Made by a program: the position numbers and the translations under genes
Origin: Sphingobacterium sp. UBA5670
GTDB taxonomy: Bacteria > Bacteroidota > Bacteroidia > Sphingobacteriales > Sphingobacteriaceae
Length of the DNA: 64,000 bases
Assembly (NCBI RefSeq): GCF_002420705.1
Contig: NZ_DIIM01000003.1
Coordinates: 22,354-86,353 of the forward strand
Reading direction: 5' to 3'
Shown here: in pieces, positions 54,860-63,411 of the stretch
Layout: each line of letters starts with the position of its first letter
How positions within the stretch are numbered: position 1 is the stretch's first letter
The notes under the pieces: model-generated
What the model was told of the DNA's origin: nothing
Database searches by the model: none
What the model saw: only the letters and a program-made list of their open reading frames with translations

Positions 54860-57184
54860 ATGATCTCCATCGTTCAGTATTTACTCCCGGCATCTTTAAC
54901 GCTGCTACCCATGGTTGTGTCTGCGCAGCAGATTTCCCTCACCGGCATCGTCCGGGATGCAGCGAGCGGTATTCCACTAACCGGAGCTTTCGTCCGTACA
55001 GCAGATGACAGCGTTGGCAGCAAGACAGATGCCCAAGGGCGCTATGCTTTGGCTCTTCCAAAAGGCGCACACCGACTGATGGTTAGCTATATGGGCTATC
55101 AAACGCAAGAGTTTGATATGACGCTGAGTCAATCTTTCGAGCAAAATTTTCATCTGCAGCCCTTAAGTCAACGCATGGATGAGGTCATTGTCACGGATTC
55201 AAAAAAAGGAGAATCTCTTACCGATCCACAAATGAGTACCGTTCATCTCAACACCAAAGAGATGAGTACTCTTCCCGTACTTTTCGGTGAAAAGGACCTA
55301 TTAAAGACCATACAGTTACTGCCCGGCGTACAAAGCGGCAGCGAAGGCTCGACCAATTTTAATGTACGCGGTGGCGACGCTGGCCAGAACCTGATCCTAC
55401 TGGACCAGGCCACCATTTATAACGCATCACATCTACTCGGTTTTTTTTCTACCTTCAATTCGGACGCTATCAAGGACATCCAACTGTATAAAGGTGATAT
55501 CCCCGCTCAATATGGTGGACGTATAGCATCCGTATTGGATATCGGAACCCTCAACGGGAATCAGAAACAGTTTGCTGCTGAAGGTGGGATCGGTATTATC
55601 GCTTCGCGCTTAAAAGTGGAAGGTCCAATCGAAAAGGGCAAAAGCTCCTTTCTATTAAGTGCACGGCGATCCTATGCTGATTCTTTTTTGAAGCTGGCCA
55701 AAAATAAAGATATGGCCAACAATACACTGTATTTTTATGACCTGAATGGGAAGCTCTCCTTTAATCTAGGCAAGAAAACGGCACTCTATCTCTCCGGTTA
55801 CAATGGAAAGGACAAACTCAAATATAGCGACCTCTTTGATATCGCCTGGGGAAATACGACGGCTACAGCTCGATTAAACCACCGTTTTAATTCCAAAATA
55901 TCGAGTAATACTTCTTTCATCTATAGTGGTTTTCATTATCATGCGGGCGTTTCGAGTGAACAGACCAATTTTCAGGTCAACTCGAAAATACGTAATCTCC
56001 ATGCCAAGCAGGACTTTGCGTATTACGCCAATGCCAACAACACAGTCCGCCTCGGCGCAGGAGCAGTATTTCAAGCGATCCGCCCCGCCAACCTGTCCTC
56101 GGAAACAAATCAATCCGTTAATCCAACGGCGATCGAGAGTCAACGGGGCATTGATCTGGGCGGCTATATTTCCCATGAATGGAAGCCAAATAATAGCCTT
56201 TCCTTCAAGTATGGTGTACATGTACATGATTTTATGGTTTTAGGTCCGCGCACATTCTATCAATTTGATAAAAATGGTACCCTTACTGGAGAAAAACAAA
56301 ATAATCGTCGAATCGCAAAACACTATATCAATATGGAGCCCCGGGTATCTGCAAGCCTTTTGTTAGATGAACAAACCAGCCTAAAGGCTTCGTACAACAG
56401 AGTCACTCAGAATCTCCACCAATTGACCAATAGTACTTCCAGTTTGCCGACAGATCAATATGTACTCAGTAGCCTGAACATTAAGCCCCAAATCGTCGAT
56501 CAGGTTGCTTTTGGGTATTTCCATAATTTCTTAAGAAAACAATATAGTTTATCTGTAGAAGCCTACTATAAACGCCTCGGCAATCAACTCGACATCCGCA
56601 ATGGGGCAACACTACAAGCCGACGCCTATTTTGAAGGAGAATTACTCTATGGCCGGGGAAGGGCTTTTGGTGTCGAATGGTACCTTCGTAAACACAGTGG
56701 GAAACTGAACGGCTGGATAAGCTATACCCTCTCCAAAAGCCAGCGTCAATTTGCCGAGATCAATAAGGGTAGCTGGTTCAACGCACGTCAAGATCGTACA
56801 CATGATCTCTCCATCGTAGGACTATATACGCTTTCCAAGAGCTGGATCTTGGGAGCAACCTTTGTATACCACACAGGGAACGCGGTCACATTCCCAAGTG
56901 GAAAATATCAGGTCAATGGGAAATCGCTATTCTATTATACAGAACGAAACGGCTATCGGATGCCCGACTACCACCGACTTGACCTATCGGCCACTTATGA
57001 ACCTCAACCAACAAATAAACGCTTTCATTCAAGTTGGACGTTTGGCATTTATAATGCCTATAACCGAAAGAACGCCTATACAATCGATTTTCGCACCGAC
57101 AAATCAAATCCAAATCGGACAGAGGCATACAAAATTGCTCTTTTCGGTATAATCCCTTCAGTAACCTGGAACTTTAAATTTTAA
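54860..57184 (+). CDS. TonB-dependent receptor with carboxypeptidase-like N-terminal domain
   Basis: 774 residues, signal peptide to about residue 23. CarboxypepD_reg-like domain (SLTGIVRDAASGIPLTGAFV) at 28-110, plug (LPGVQSGSEGSTNFNVRGG, SDAIKDIQLYKGDIPAQYGG) at about 120-240, then barrel ending SVTWNFKF with an aromatic terminal residue. The gene is directly followed (4 bp) by a DUF4249 lipoprotein, a frequent Bacteroidota receptor partner. Substrate unknown. Confidence 0.94.
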   Translation: MISIVQYLLPASLTLLPMVVSAQQISLTGIVRDAASGIPLTGAFVRTADDSVGSKTDAQGRYALALPKGAHRLMVSYMGYQTQEFDMTLSQSFEQNFHLQPLSQRMDEVIVTDSKKGESLTDPQMSTVHLNTKEMSTLPVLFGEKDLLKTIQLLPGVQSGSEGSTNFNVRGGDAGQNLILLDQATIYNASHLLGFFSTFNSDAIKDIQLYKGDIPAQYGGRIASVLDIGTLNGNQKQFAAEGGIGIIASRLKVEGPIEKGKSSFLLSARRSYADSFLKLAKNKDMANNTLYFYDLNGKLSFNLGKKTALYLSGYNGKDKLKYSDLFDIAWGNTTATARLNHRFNSKISSNTSFIYSGFHYHAGVSSEQTNFQVNSKIRNLHAKQDFAYYANANNTVRLGAGAVFQAIRPANLSSETNQSVNPTAIESQRGIDLGGYISHEWKPNNSLSFKYGVHVHDFMVLGPRTFYQFDKNGTLTGEKQNNRRIAKHYINMEPRVSASLLLDEQTSLKASYNRVTQNLHQLTNSTSSLPTDQYVLSSLNIKPQIVDQVAFGYFHNFLRKQYSLSVEAYYKRLGNQLDIRNGATLQADAYFEGELLYGRGRAFGVEWYLRKHSGKLNGWISYTLSKSQRQFAEINKGSWFNARQDRTHDLSIVGLYTLSKSWILGATFVYHTGNAVTFPSGKYQVNGKSLFYYTERNGYRMPDYHRLDLSATYEPQPTNKRFHSSWTFGIYNAYNRKNAYTIDFRTDKSNPNRTEAYKIALFGIIPSVTWNFKF

Positions 57185-57188
57185 ACCT

Positions 57189-57968
57189 ATGCTGTCCAAA
57201 TCTCCTCTTATTTTTCTATATTCCATCTTTGTACTTTCGTCCTGCGAAGAAAAAGTAGATCTCAATTTGAATGCAGATAGTGGTCGTGTTGTGATTGATG
57301 CGCAGCTATCGGATGCCAACAGTGTGCAGCGCATTCGGGTTTCGCAATCTGTTGCTTTTGACGCCCAAGTAGGTTCTACAGCAGTTAAAAATGCCAAGGT
57401 AGCTGTTAAGGACAACCTAAATCAAAGCTTTTCATTCCAGCACGAAAAAGATGGCTATTATATAAACCGTAATTTTAAACCTGTAGTTGGGCGAAAATAC
57501 ACCCTGAGCGTTGGTGTGCAAAAGCAGCAGTTCACGTCGAGCAGCAGCATGCCGGCCTATATCAATCTAGATGCAACACGCGTCATTGAAAAGGAGATCG
57601 CCGGGAAAACTTATTTTTTTATTGCCCTGTCCTTTAAAGACCCAGCTAAAATTGCTAATTATTACATGTATACCTTATCCATTAATGGGAAGGAATTTCG
57701 GTTTGCCAGTGCAGAAAGCGATCAGTTTAACGACGGACTTGAGGTAACACATTATATTTCGGATCTGGAACGGAGCCTATCCTCTGGTGACAAGATCACT
57801 GTACGCCGCTATTGTGTAGATGTGGGAACCTACAATTATTGGAATGGCTACCAAAGTACAAACTTATCGACGGCTGCTCCCGGGAATCCCAAGTCTAATA
57901 TTTCCAATAACGCCTTGGGCTATTTTTCGGTAGCAACGGTGAAGGAGTATAAATTGGCTATTCCATAA
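57189..57968 (+). CDS. DUF4249 lipoprotein, partner of the TonB receptor
   Basis: 259 residues, lipobox VLSSCEEK, beta-rich with a typical DUF4249 start (SGRVVIDAQLSDANSVQRIR). Four bp behind the receptor, so probably translationally linked. Such proteins are thought to form part of the surface receptor complex. Confidence 0.88.
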   Translation: MLSKSPLIFLYSIFVLSSCEEKVDLNLNADSGRVVIDAQLSDANSVQRIRVSQSVAFDAQVGSTAVKNAKVAVKDNLNQSFSFQHEKDGYYINRNFKPVVGRKYTLSVGVQKQQFTSSSSMPAYINLDATRVIEKEIAGKTYFFIALSFKDPAKIANYYMYTLSINGKEFRFASAESDQFNDGLEVTHYISDLERSLSSGDKITVRRYCVDVGTYNYWNGYQSTNLSTAAPGNPKSNISNNALGYFSVATVKEYKLAIP

Positions 57969-57984
57969 AGATATGACAACTTTA

Positions 57985-59055
57985 TTAATCACGATTGTCA
58001 CTTTCTTCCTCTTTTCCTTCAGCAATCATCTCATTAACATCGGCCATATCTCCAGCTTCCAAATGTTCGATATCCTCCGCCTGCTCTTCGGAGTATCGAT
58101 CGATAAAAAATGTACAGCCCATTGGAAAATGATCGGACCCCACCGATGGATAGATAAACAGCTTATCGATAAATACGGTTGGACTATGAAACAATAGATC
58201 CAGGGGCACTCTGAAAAACCAATAATTGGCATGAAAGGTGGAAAGAATACCCCGACCAATACGAGCATCGATCAATTGACTCGTTTTCTTAAACAAGAGG
58301 GACGATTTTGCCCAAGCCACATTATTAAAATCGCCCGTGACAACCACAGGCATTTTATAATCCCGAACCCGTTTGGCCACACTGAGCAGATCACCATCCC
58401 TTTCTTTGGAATTCTCTTCTTCCGTCGGGCTTGGCGGCGGCGGATGAACGGCAAAAAAGATAAAACGATGTCCATCGGCGGTTTCCAACTCCGCTTCAAT
58501 ACTGGGAATATCATCGGCTACAAAATAATGCACCTCACATTTTTTGATCTTCAGGTTAGTATAAAAATGCATGCCGTAGGTATTGTCCAGGGTCACCTTC
58601 TCAAAATTAGGATAATCCTTTTCCAGCACACGTAAGGCTTTTTCCCAAGTCGCATCACTTTCCATGGTCAAAAAAATATGCGGCTGTTCTTTTTGAATCA
58701 GTTCAATAAAGCGATGATACGCCGTATTGAATTGCAGCACATTACAAGAGATTACCTTGATGCTATCGGATGCATCCTTGCCCTTTTCATATTTTTCCTG
58801 CCGCCAAAATTTGGTATAGCGTATCAATATATAGGCATGGTAGACAATCAGAGCCGACTGTACGCCCTGAAGTCCCCATATCCATGAATTATCCCCCACA
58901 AGATAAAAACCCAATGCCAATGCCGGCACCTGAAATACCAGCAGTTGCAATTTGACAAATTCAGCTACCCGAAAGATCCAGTGCTGGCTCTGGATAAAGG
59001 GTAATACACTCAGTACAATTAATAGTCCTGAGAACACCATATAGAAAATCAGCAT
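57985..59055 (-). CDS. Membrane-anchored EEP-family phosphatase/nuclease
   Basis: 356 residues. Three transmembrane segments in the first 80 residues, then the endonuclease/exonuclease/phosphatase domain: ISCNVLQFN, MESDATW (metal Glu), VHPPPPSP, VTGDFNNVAW and the His of SDHFPMG. Ends in a Glu-rich tail. Similar membrane EEP proteins are widespread; substrate not known. Confidence 0.88.
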   Translation of the reverse strand: MLIFYMVFSGLLIVLSVLPFIQSQHWIFRVAEFVKLQLLVFQVPALALGFYLVGDNSWIWGLQGVQSALIVYHAYILIRYTKFWRQEKYEKGKDASDSIKVISCNVLQFNTAYHRFIELIQKEQPHIFLTMESDATWEKALRVLEKDYPNFEKVTLDNTYGMHFYTNLKIKKCEVHYFVADDIPSIEAELETADGHRFIFFAVHPPPPSPTEEENSKERDGDLLSVAKRVRDYKMPVVVTGDFNNVAWAKSSLLFKKTSQLIDARIGRGILSTFHANYWFFRVPLDLLFHSPTVFIDKLFIYPSVGSDHFPMGCTFFIDRYSEEQAEDIEHLEAGDMADVNEMIAEGKEEESDNRD

Positions 59056-59133
59056 ATCGCTAGCGCTAACATTTTAAACAAACTTAAACAAATTACACCT
59101 ATTTTCAACAGACCATCATTTATCGGGTGCTTC

Positions 59134-60225
59134 TTAGCCATTCAATTTCTTTTCTGAACCTTCCTGATAATCCACCCGTGTTCTGGCTAATGCGTTGGGG
59201 AAATTCGTGTGGATATACGCAATCATCTGTTCGCGCACATAGCAACGCAGGTCAAAAGCCTGCCCTGAATTGCGGCAGCTCATCAGGCATCGGATCTCCA
59301 TGGTTCGCTCTTTAAAATCTGTCACCTGCAATACATTTACTTTTCCATCCCAAAGCGGATGACCAGTGAGCAATGTCGTGAGTTTATCGCGCAATTGCTG
59401 CACTGGTACGGTAAAGTCGGTATAGATAAATACAGTACCCAATATCTCTGATGTAGTGCGCGTCCAATTCTGGAAAGGCTTTTCAATAAAATATGTAATT
59501 GGCAATACCAAACGGCGTTTGTCCCAGATATTCACGACAACATAGGTCAGATTGATTTCCTCTACACGTCCCCATTCCCCTTCGACAACCAATACATCAT
59601 CCATACGGATGGGCTGCGTAAAAGCGATCTGAAAACCGGCGAGCAGGTTTCCCAAAGATTTCTGTGCTGCAAAACCGATAATTATGCCACCTACCCCCAC
59701 GCCCGTGAGCAGCCCCGCACCGATCTTTTGCATGCTATCAAAACTGAGTAGGATGATTGCCAAGGAAATTACGATGATCAGGGTGACCACCACTTTTCGG
59801 ATAAAGACAATTTGTGTCCGGATCTTCCGTTCCCGCAGGTTATTTTCCTTGTTGATATCAAAACGATGGTAGAGGTAGTCTTCAAAAACCTTGATCCCCT
59901 GTATCAGCACAATGGCAAAAAAACTGACCAGCAAAAGTTCATTGGTTTTACTGACCACGCGAAGCGTCCGTTCGTTAAATTGGGCAAACGGCAATAAGCT
60001 GTTAAATACAATCAATGGGATAAATATACTCAGCACACGGTTAAACCGTCTAACAAAGGAACGGAACAAGCTGTAAGACTCCTGCTGAATGGCCTGTCGA
60101 CGTAAAAGCGGAATAAAAATCAGTTTGATCAGGAAACCAATTAAAAATGAAAATAGAATTAATGCAATATTCCAGAGCCATGCCGGCCATTTCTGTGAAA
60201 GTTGAATTAATGTTTCGTTCATCAT
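59134..60225 (-). CDS. MscS-family mechanosensitive channel
   Basis: 363 residues from the ATG at 60225; a longer frame adds 60 unlikely residues. Transmembrane segments at about 15-40, 60-80, 95-115 and 135-200. Pore helix and MscS signature GAGLLTGVGVGGIIIGFAAQ, followed by the beta domain GEWGRVEEINLTYVVV. Releases solutes on hypo-osmotic shock. Confidence 0.92.
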   Translation of the reverse strand: MMNETLIQLSQKWPAWLWNIALILFSFLIGFLIKLIFIPLLRRQAIQQESYSLFRSFVRRFNRVLSIFIPLIVFNSLLPFAQFNERTLRVVSKTNELLLVSFFAIVLIQGIKVFEDYLYHRFDINKENNLRERKIRTQIVFIRKVVVTLIIVISLAIILLSFDSMQKIGAGLLTGVGVGGIIIGFAAQKSLGNLLAGFQIAFTQPIRMDDVLVVEGEWGRVEEINLTYVVVNIWDKRRLVLPITYFIEKPFQNWTRTTSEILGTVFIYTDFTVPVQQLRDKLTTLLTGHPLWDGKVNVLQVTDFKERTMEIRCLMSCRNSGQAFDLRCYVREQMIAYIHTNFPNALARTRVDYQEGSEKKLNG

Positions 60226-60626
60226 GCTATTCTTTCTTTTGTTTAAGATTTGTTTCCTATTTAAAGTATAACTGCTAAGAAGACCTAACGTTTGTTTTAT
60301 TTTCAGAAAGATTGGTCTAATAAACAGCGAAGAATAAGGCCATGCACTTTGCTTAGCACCCATGAGCATTGATCCCGCTATAAAAAAAGATACGAACAAT
60401 ACCAAAAATCAAGAATTTTTCAAAATTAAAATTGAAAAACACATTATTACACAACAATACAAAGCGATAAAAACAAAAAAAACAATATTACCAGATATAA
60501 AAGGAAAAATAAAATGAAAAAAAACAGCAATTACACATTAAAAACAAAATAAATAGAAGTAAAAACAAGTAAAAAATCAAATAAAATAGATTTTTATCAA
60601 AAAAATATAAATAAAAACAGATTAAT
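60226..60626. other. Very AT-rich spacer upstream of the small-RNA promoter
   Basis: About 400 bp that hold an unlikely upstream extension of the MscS frame and then, from 60400, A-rich tracts with no ORF. I see no structured RNA in it. Confidence 0.4.
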
Positions 60627-60657
60627 TTTGCGAAAACAGTGAAAAACCCTATATTTA
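60627..60657 (+). promoter_or_regulatory. Promoter ahead of the candidate small RNA
   Basis: TTTG at 60627-60630, 19-bp spacer, TATATTTA at 60650-60657. One mismatch to TTTG-N19-TAnnTTTG. Predicts a start near 60662. Confidence 0.55.
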
Positions 60658-60661
60658 CGAC

Positions 60662-60726
60662 ACCTTATTAGGTTTATAATTGGTTATTTAAAGGTTTTCA
60701 TCTCCCCGATTGAAAACCTTTTTTTA
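60662..60726 (+). ncRNA. Candidate small RNA of about 65 nt
   Basis: Between a good Bacteroidota promoter and a strong intrinsic terminator there is no ORF, so a short independent transcript is expected. It would contain a small CCT-TATT-AGG hairpin and the terminator stem. Not matched to any known family. The alternative is a leader with attenuation for gldL, which starts 160 bp later. Confidence 0.4.
60691..60726 (+). terminator. Intrinsic terminator ahead of gldL
   Basis: 10-bp perfect stem (AAGGTTTTCA / TGAAAACCTT) with a 10-nt loop, followed by T. No coding sequence precedes it on this strand. Confidence 0.82.
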
Positions 60727-60885
60727 TATTTTCATATTTCAAGACCGAAAGATATGCGGCTTAAAGGTATTCTCCGTTTATAAAGAAGTTTAAAGATGAG
60801 GAACATCGAACTTTCCAAAAAAATTAAACCAAAAACATAGATAAACAACAATTAGCAAAAAAAAGACAATTCTAGATGGCTGAAT

Positions 60886-61662
60886 GTGGCCATATCCTGG
60901 GGAGCGAGTATCGTTATCATTGGGGTACTGTTTAAAATCCTCCATATTGGTGGTACAACGGCCAATTATATGATCGGAATCGGTTTAGGCGTAGAAGCCT
61001 TCCTTTTCTTTCTAATGGGCTTTAATCCCCCTCCTGCAGAACCAGACTGGACACGTGTCTATCCTGAATTGGACGACAATTTCAACGGTGAGCTGCCACA
61101 GCGAGGAAAAGCAGCGATAGCACAGCCTACAGGACCATCAGCCACAACTGCTTTGGATAAAATGTTTGCCGATGCCAATATTGAGCCTGCTAGCATTGAA
61201 AATCTTGGCCGTGGCCTACGCGATTTTAGCGAGAAGGTATCTGCCATCAACAAGCTCTCTGATGTTTCCTTAGCAACAGAAGAGTTTACCAATAAACTAA
61301 GAACAGCAACTTCCAAATTTGACAACCTGAGCCTAGCTTTTGAAAAAGCGTCTGAAAATCTGGTCGCCATGTCGAATACCTCGGGTGATACGTCCAACTA
61401 CCACGAACAGGTAAAAAGTCTGACAACCAACCTAAGCCAGTTAAATGCCATGTATGAACGCGAATTGCGCGATTCGGCATCACATTTACAGTCGATGAAC
61501 AAGTTTTATGAGAACCTCAGCTTTACCATGCAAAACTTCAATGAATCGCTGGATGACTCCAAAGCATTTAAAGATGAAGTGGGCAAGCTTGCGAAAAACC
61601 TTAATGCCTTGAATGCCATTTATGGCAATATGTTGAGCGCGATGAATCAACCGCGTGTGTAA
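60886..61662 (+). CDS. gldL: Gliding/T9SS motor protein GldL
   Basis: 258 residues from a GTG at 60886. Two transmembrane helices at the N-terminus with the conserved acidic residue in GVEAFLFFLMG. The cytoplasmic part is a long coiled coil (about 90-250). In frame, the preceding ten codons (after TAG at 60853) encode SRWLN, which matches the extension expected in GldL (SRWLNVAISWGASIV), but none is ATG. The true start may thus lie at a non-ATG codon such as CTG at 60880. GldL and GldM form the proton-driven motor of the type IX secretion system. Gap to gldM is 30 bp. Confidence 0.9.
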   Translation: MAISWGASIVIIGVLFKILHIGGTTANYMIGIGLGVEAFLFFLMGFNPPPAEPDWTRVYPELDDNFNGELPQRGKAAIAQPTGPSATTALDKMFADANIEPASIENLGRGLRDFSEKVSAINKLSDVSLATEEFTNKLRTATSKFDNLSLAFEKASENLVAMSNTSGDTSNYHEQVKSLTTNLSQLNAMYERELRDSASHLQSMNKFYENLSFTMQNFNESLDDSKAFKDEVGKLAKNLNALNAIYGNMLSAMNQPRV

Positions 61663-61692
61663 TTAATTCTTGTATTACTTAAATCAAAAACA

Positions 61693-63228
61693 ATGGCATT
61701 AGGAAGAGAAACTCCAAGGCAAAGGATGATTGGCATCCTCTATCTGGTCTTGCTCGCCTTATTGGCGCTCAATGTACCGGATTCCATCTTGGATGCATTC
61801 AAAAATATCAACAACAGTCTCGAAACATCCAAATCGAATGTGAGCACAGCCGTTCAACAGCTCTTCGCCGCGTTCGAAAACACCAAACTAAAAGAAGAAC
61901 CCGCACGTGCCAAGCCAATCTATGACAAGGCTAAAAAAGCACAGGCTATTATTGGCGAGCTCAACCAATATATTGCTTCATTAAAAGAAGAATTTGTCAA
62001 ACAAGGTGGCGGATACGACGAAGAAAAGGGTGATCTGGCCCAACGTGAAAACGAGGATATTTCCCCAAATCTCATGATCAACGAGAAAAAGGGAACCCTC
62101 TTAAAAGACAAGATCAATTCGACACGCACAAAATTGCTGGCCCTTCTCACACCTGAAGAACAAAAGATGGTATCTTTTTCTCTAGAAGCAAAAGATCCGG
62201 AGAAAGCTGTCAATGGCAAGAAATCCTGGGAAGAGATCAATTTTGGCAGTGGCACACCTTTGACCGCAGCCATGACCATTTTGACCAAAATACAAACCGA
62301 CGCGCAAAATGCGGAGTCCGATGTAGTCAAACTTATCTTAGGTAAAATGGACCAAGCGGTCGTCAACCTGGACAAATTTGCCGCGGTTGCCGTTGCACCG
62401 ACTTCGTACTTAGTCCAAGGCCAGCCCTACAAAGCAGAGGTATTCCTAACCGCTTCAGATTCTAAATCTGAGCCAGCAATTTCAGTTAATGGTTCATCGT
62501 TACAAGTCGTAGATGGAAAAGGTGTTTACTCCGTTAATACCAGCCGGGAAGGAATTTATACCTGGTCCGGTGTGATCAAAGTCAAACAGACCGATGGATC
62601 GTATAAGGAATATCGTACCCCTGTACAGACCTACCAAGTTGCGCGTCCTTCGGCCGTGGTATCACCAGACAAGATGAACGTTTTATATATAGGTGTAAAC
62701 AATCCTATTTCAGTATCCGCTCCGGGGACACCGACAGATAAAGTCCGTGTCAGCATGAGCGGTGGTAGTATTTCCAGCGCCGGTGGAGGTAAGTATAACG
62801 TGAAGGTAAGTTCGCCGGGCACAGCACGTATCTCAGTTTCGGCGGAGGTAGCCCCAGGAAAGACACAGACCTTGAGTTCGACAGAATTCCGTGTGAAACG
62901 TATTCCAGATCCGATTGCCAAATTTGCGGGCAAAACAGGTGGATCAATGGCTACCGTAGCACTTAAAGCCCAGAATGCATTATTTGCTAAACTGGATAAC
63001 TTTGACTTTGACGCTACTTTCAGGGTCACCAAGTTTACGATGATCATTGCCAAGCCTCGGGCAGATGCAATTGTATTATCAACTTCGGGCGGCCAATTAA
63101 GCTCAAGCATGTCATCAGCCCTCAATGGTATTGTACCAGGCACACGCGTGATCTTTGACAATATTGTCGCAGTAGGACCTGATGGAACATCCAGACAGCT
63201 TAACGCAGTTGCATTAACAGCAAATTAA
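61693..63228 (+). CDS. gldM: Gliding/T9SS motor protein GldM
   Basis: 511 residues. Single N-terminal membrane helix (GILYLVLLALLALNV) just after the conserved Arg-rich start ALGRETPRQRM, then a long coiled region and repeated Ig-like periplasmic domains (VQGQPYKAEVFLT, PIAKFAGKTGGSM). Length normal. Spans the periplasm and transmits motor motion to the outer-membrane ring made by GldK/GldN, neither of which is encoded next to it. Confidence 0.95.
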   Translation: MALGRETPRQRMIGILYLVLLALLALNVPDSILDAFKNINNSLETSKSNVSTAVQQLFAAFENTKLKEEPARAKPIYDKAKKAQAIIGELNQYIASLKEEFVKQGGGYDEEKGDLAQRENEDISPNLMINEKKGTLLKDKINSTRTKLLALLTPEEQKMVSFSLEAKDPEKAVNGKKSWEEINFGSGTPLTAAMTILTKIQTDAQNAESDVVKLILGKMDQAVVNLDKFAAVAVAPTSYLVQGQPYKAEVFLTASDSKSEPAISVNGSSLQVVDGKGVYSVNTSREGIYTWSGVIKVKQTDGSYKEYRTPVQTYQVARPSAVVSPDKMNVLYIGVNNPISVSAPGTPTDKVRVSMSGGSISSAGGGKYNVKVSSPGTARISVSAEVAPGKTQTLSSTEFRVKRIPDPIAKFAGKTGGSMATVALKAQNALFAKLDNFDFDATFRVTKFTMIIAKPRADAIVLSTSGGQLSSSMSSALNGIVPGTRVIFDNIVAVGPDGTSRQLNAVALTAN

Positions 63229-63243
63229 TAAAATCCTATATCT

Positions 63244-63287
63244 ACCCAAAAAACAAAAGCCCCTGCAGGGGCTTTTGTTTTTTGGGT
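63244..63287 (+). terminator. Terminator of gldLM, a 44-bp perfect palindrome
   Basis: Begins 16 bp after the gldM stop. The centre GCCCCTGCAGGGGC with flanking A and T tracts forms a perfect 44-bp inverted repeat (left half starts ACCC, right half ends GGGT). Can act in both directions. Confidence 0.88.
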
Positions 63288-63411
63288 CATTCAACTCCTA
63301 TTGACCAACGTCGCCCTCGCAGCAATCAACTAAGCAAATACTTTCATCGATTTTAAAATAAATCATTATATTTAATAAGCTATAGTTAAAAACAAATAAA
63401 AAAAATACGAT

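Noticed and set aside
60226..60405. Sixty-residue N-terminal extension of the MscS frame
   Set aside because: It places the family's first membrane helix far from the N-terminus, and the ATG pair at 60225/60222 fits better.
60876..60890. ATG at 60876 as gldL start
   Set aside because: It is in a different frame from the GldL helices.
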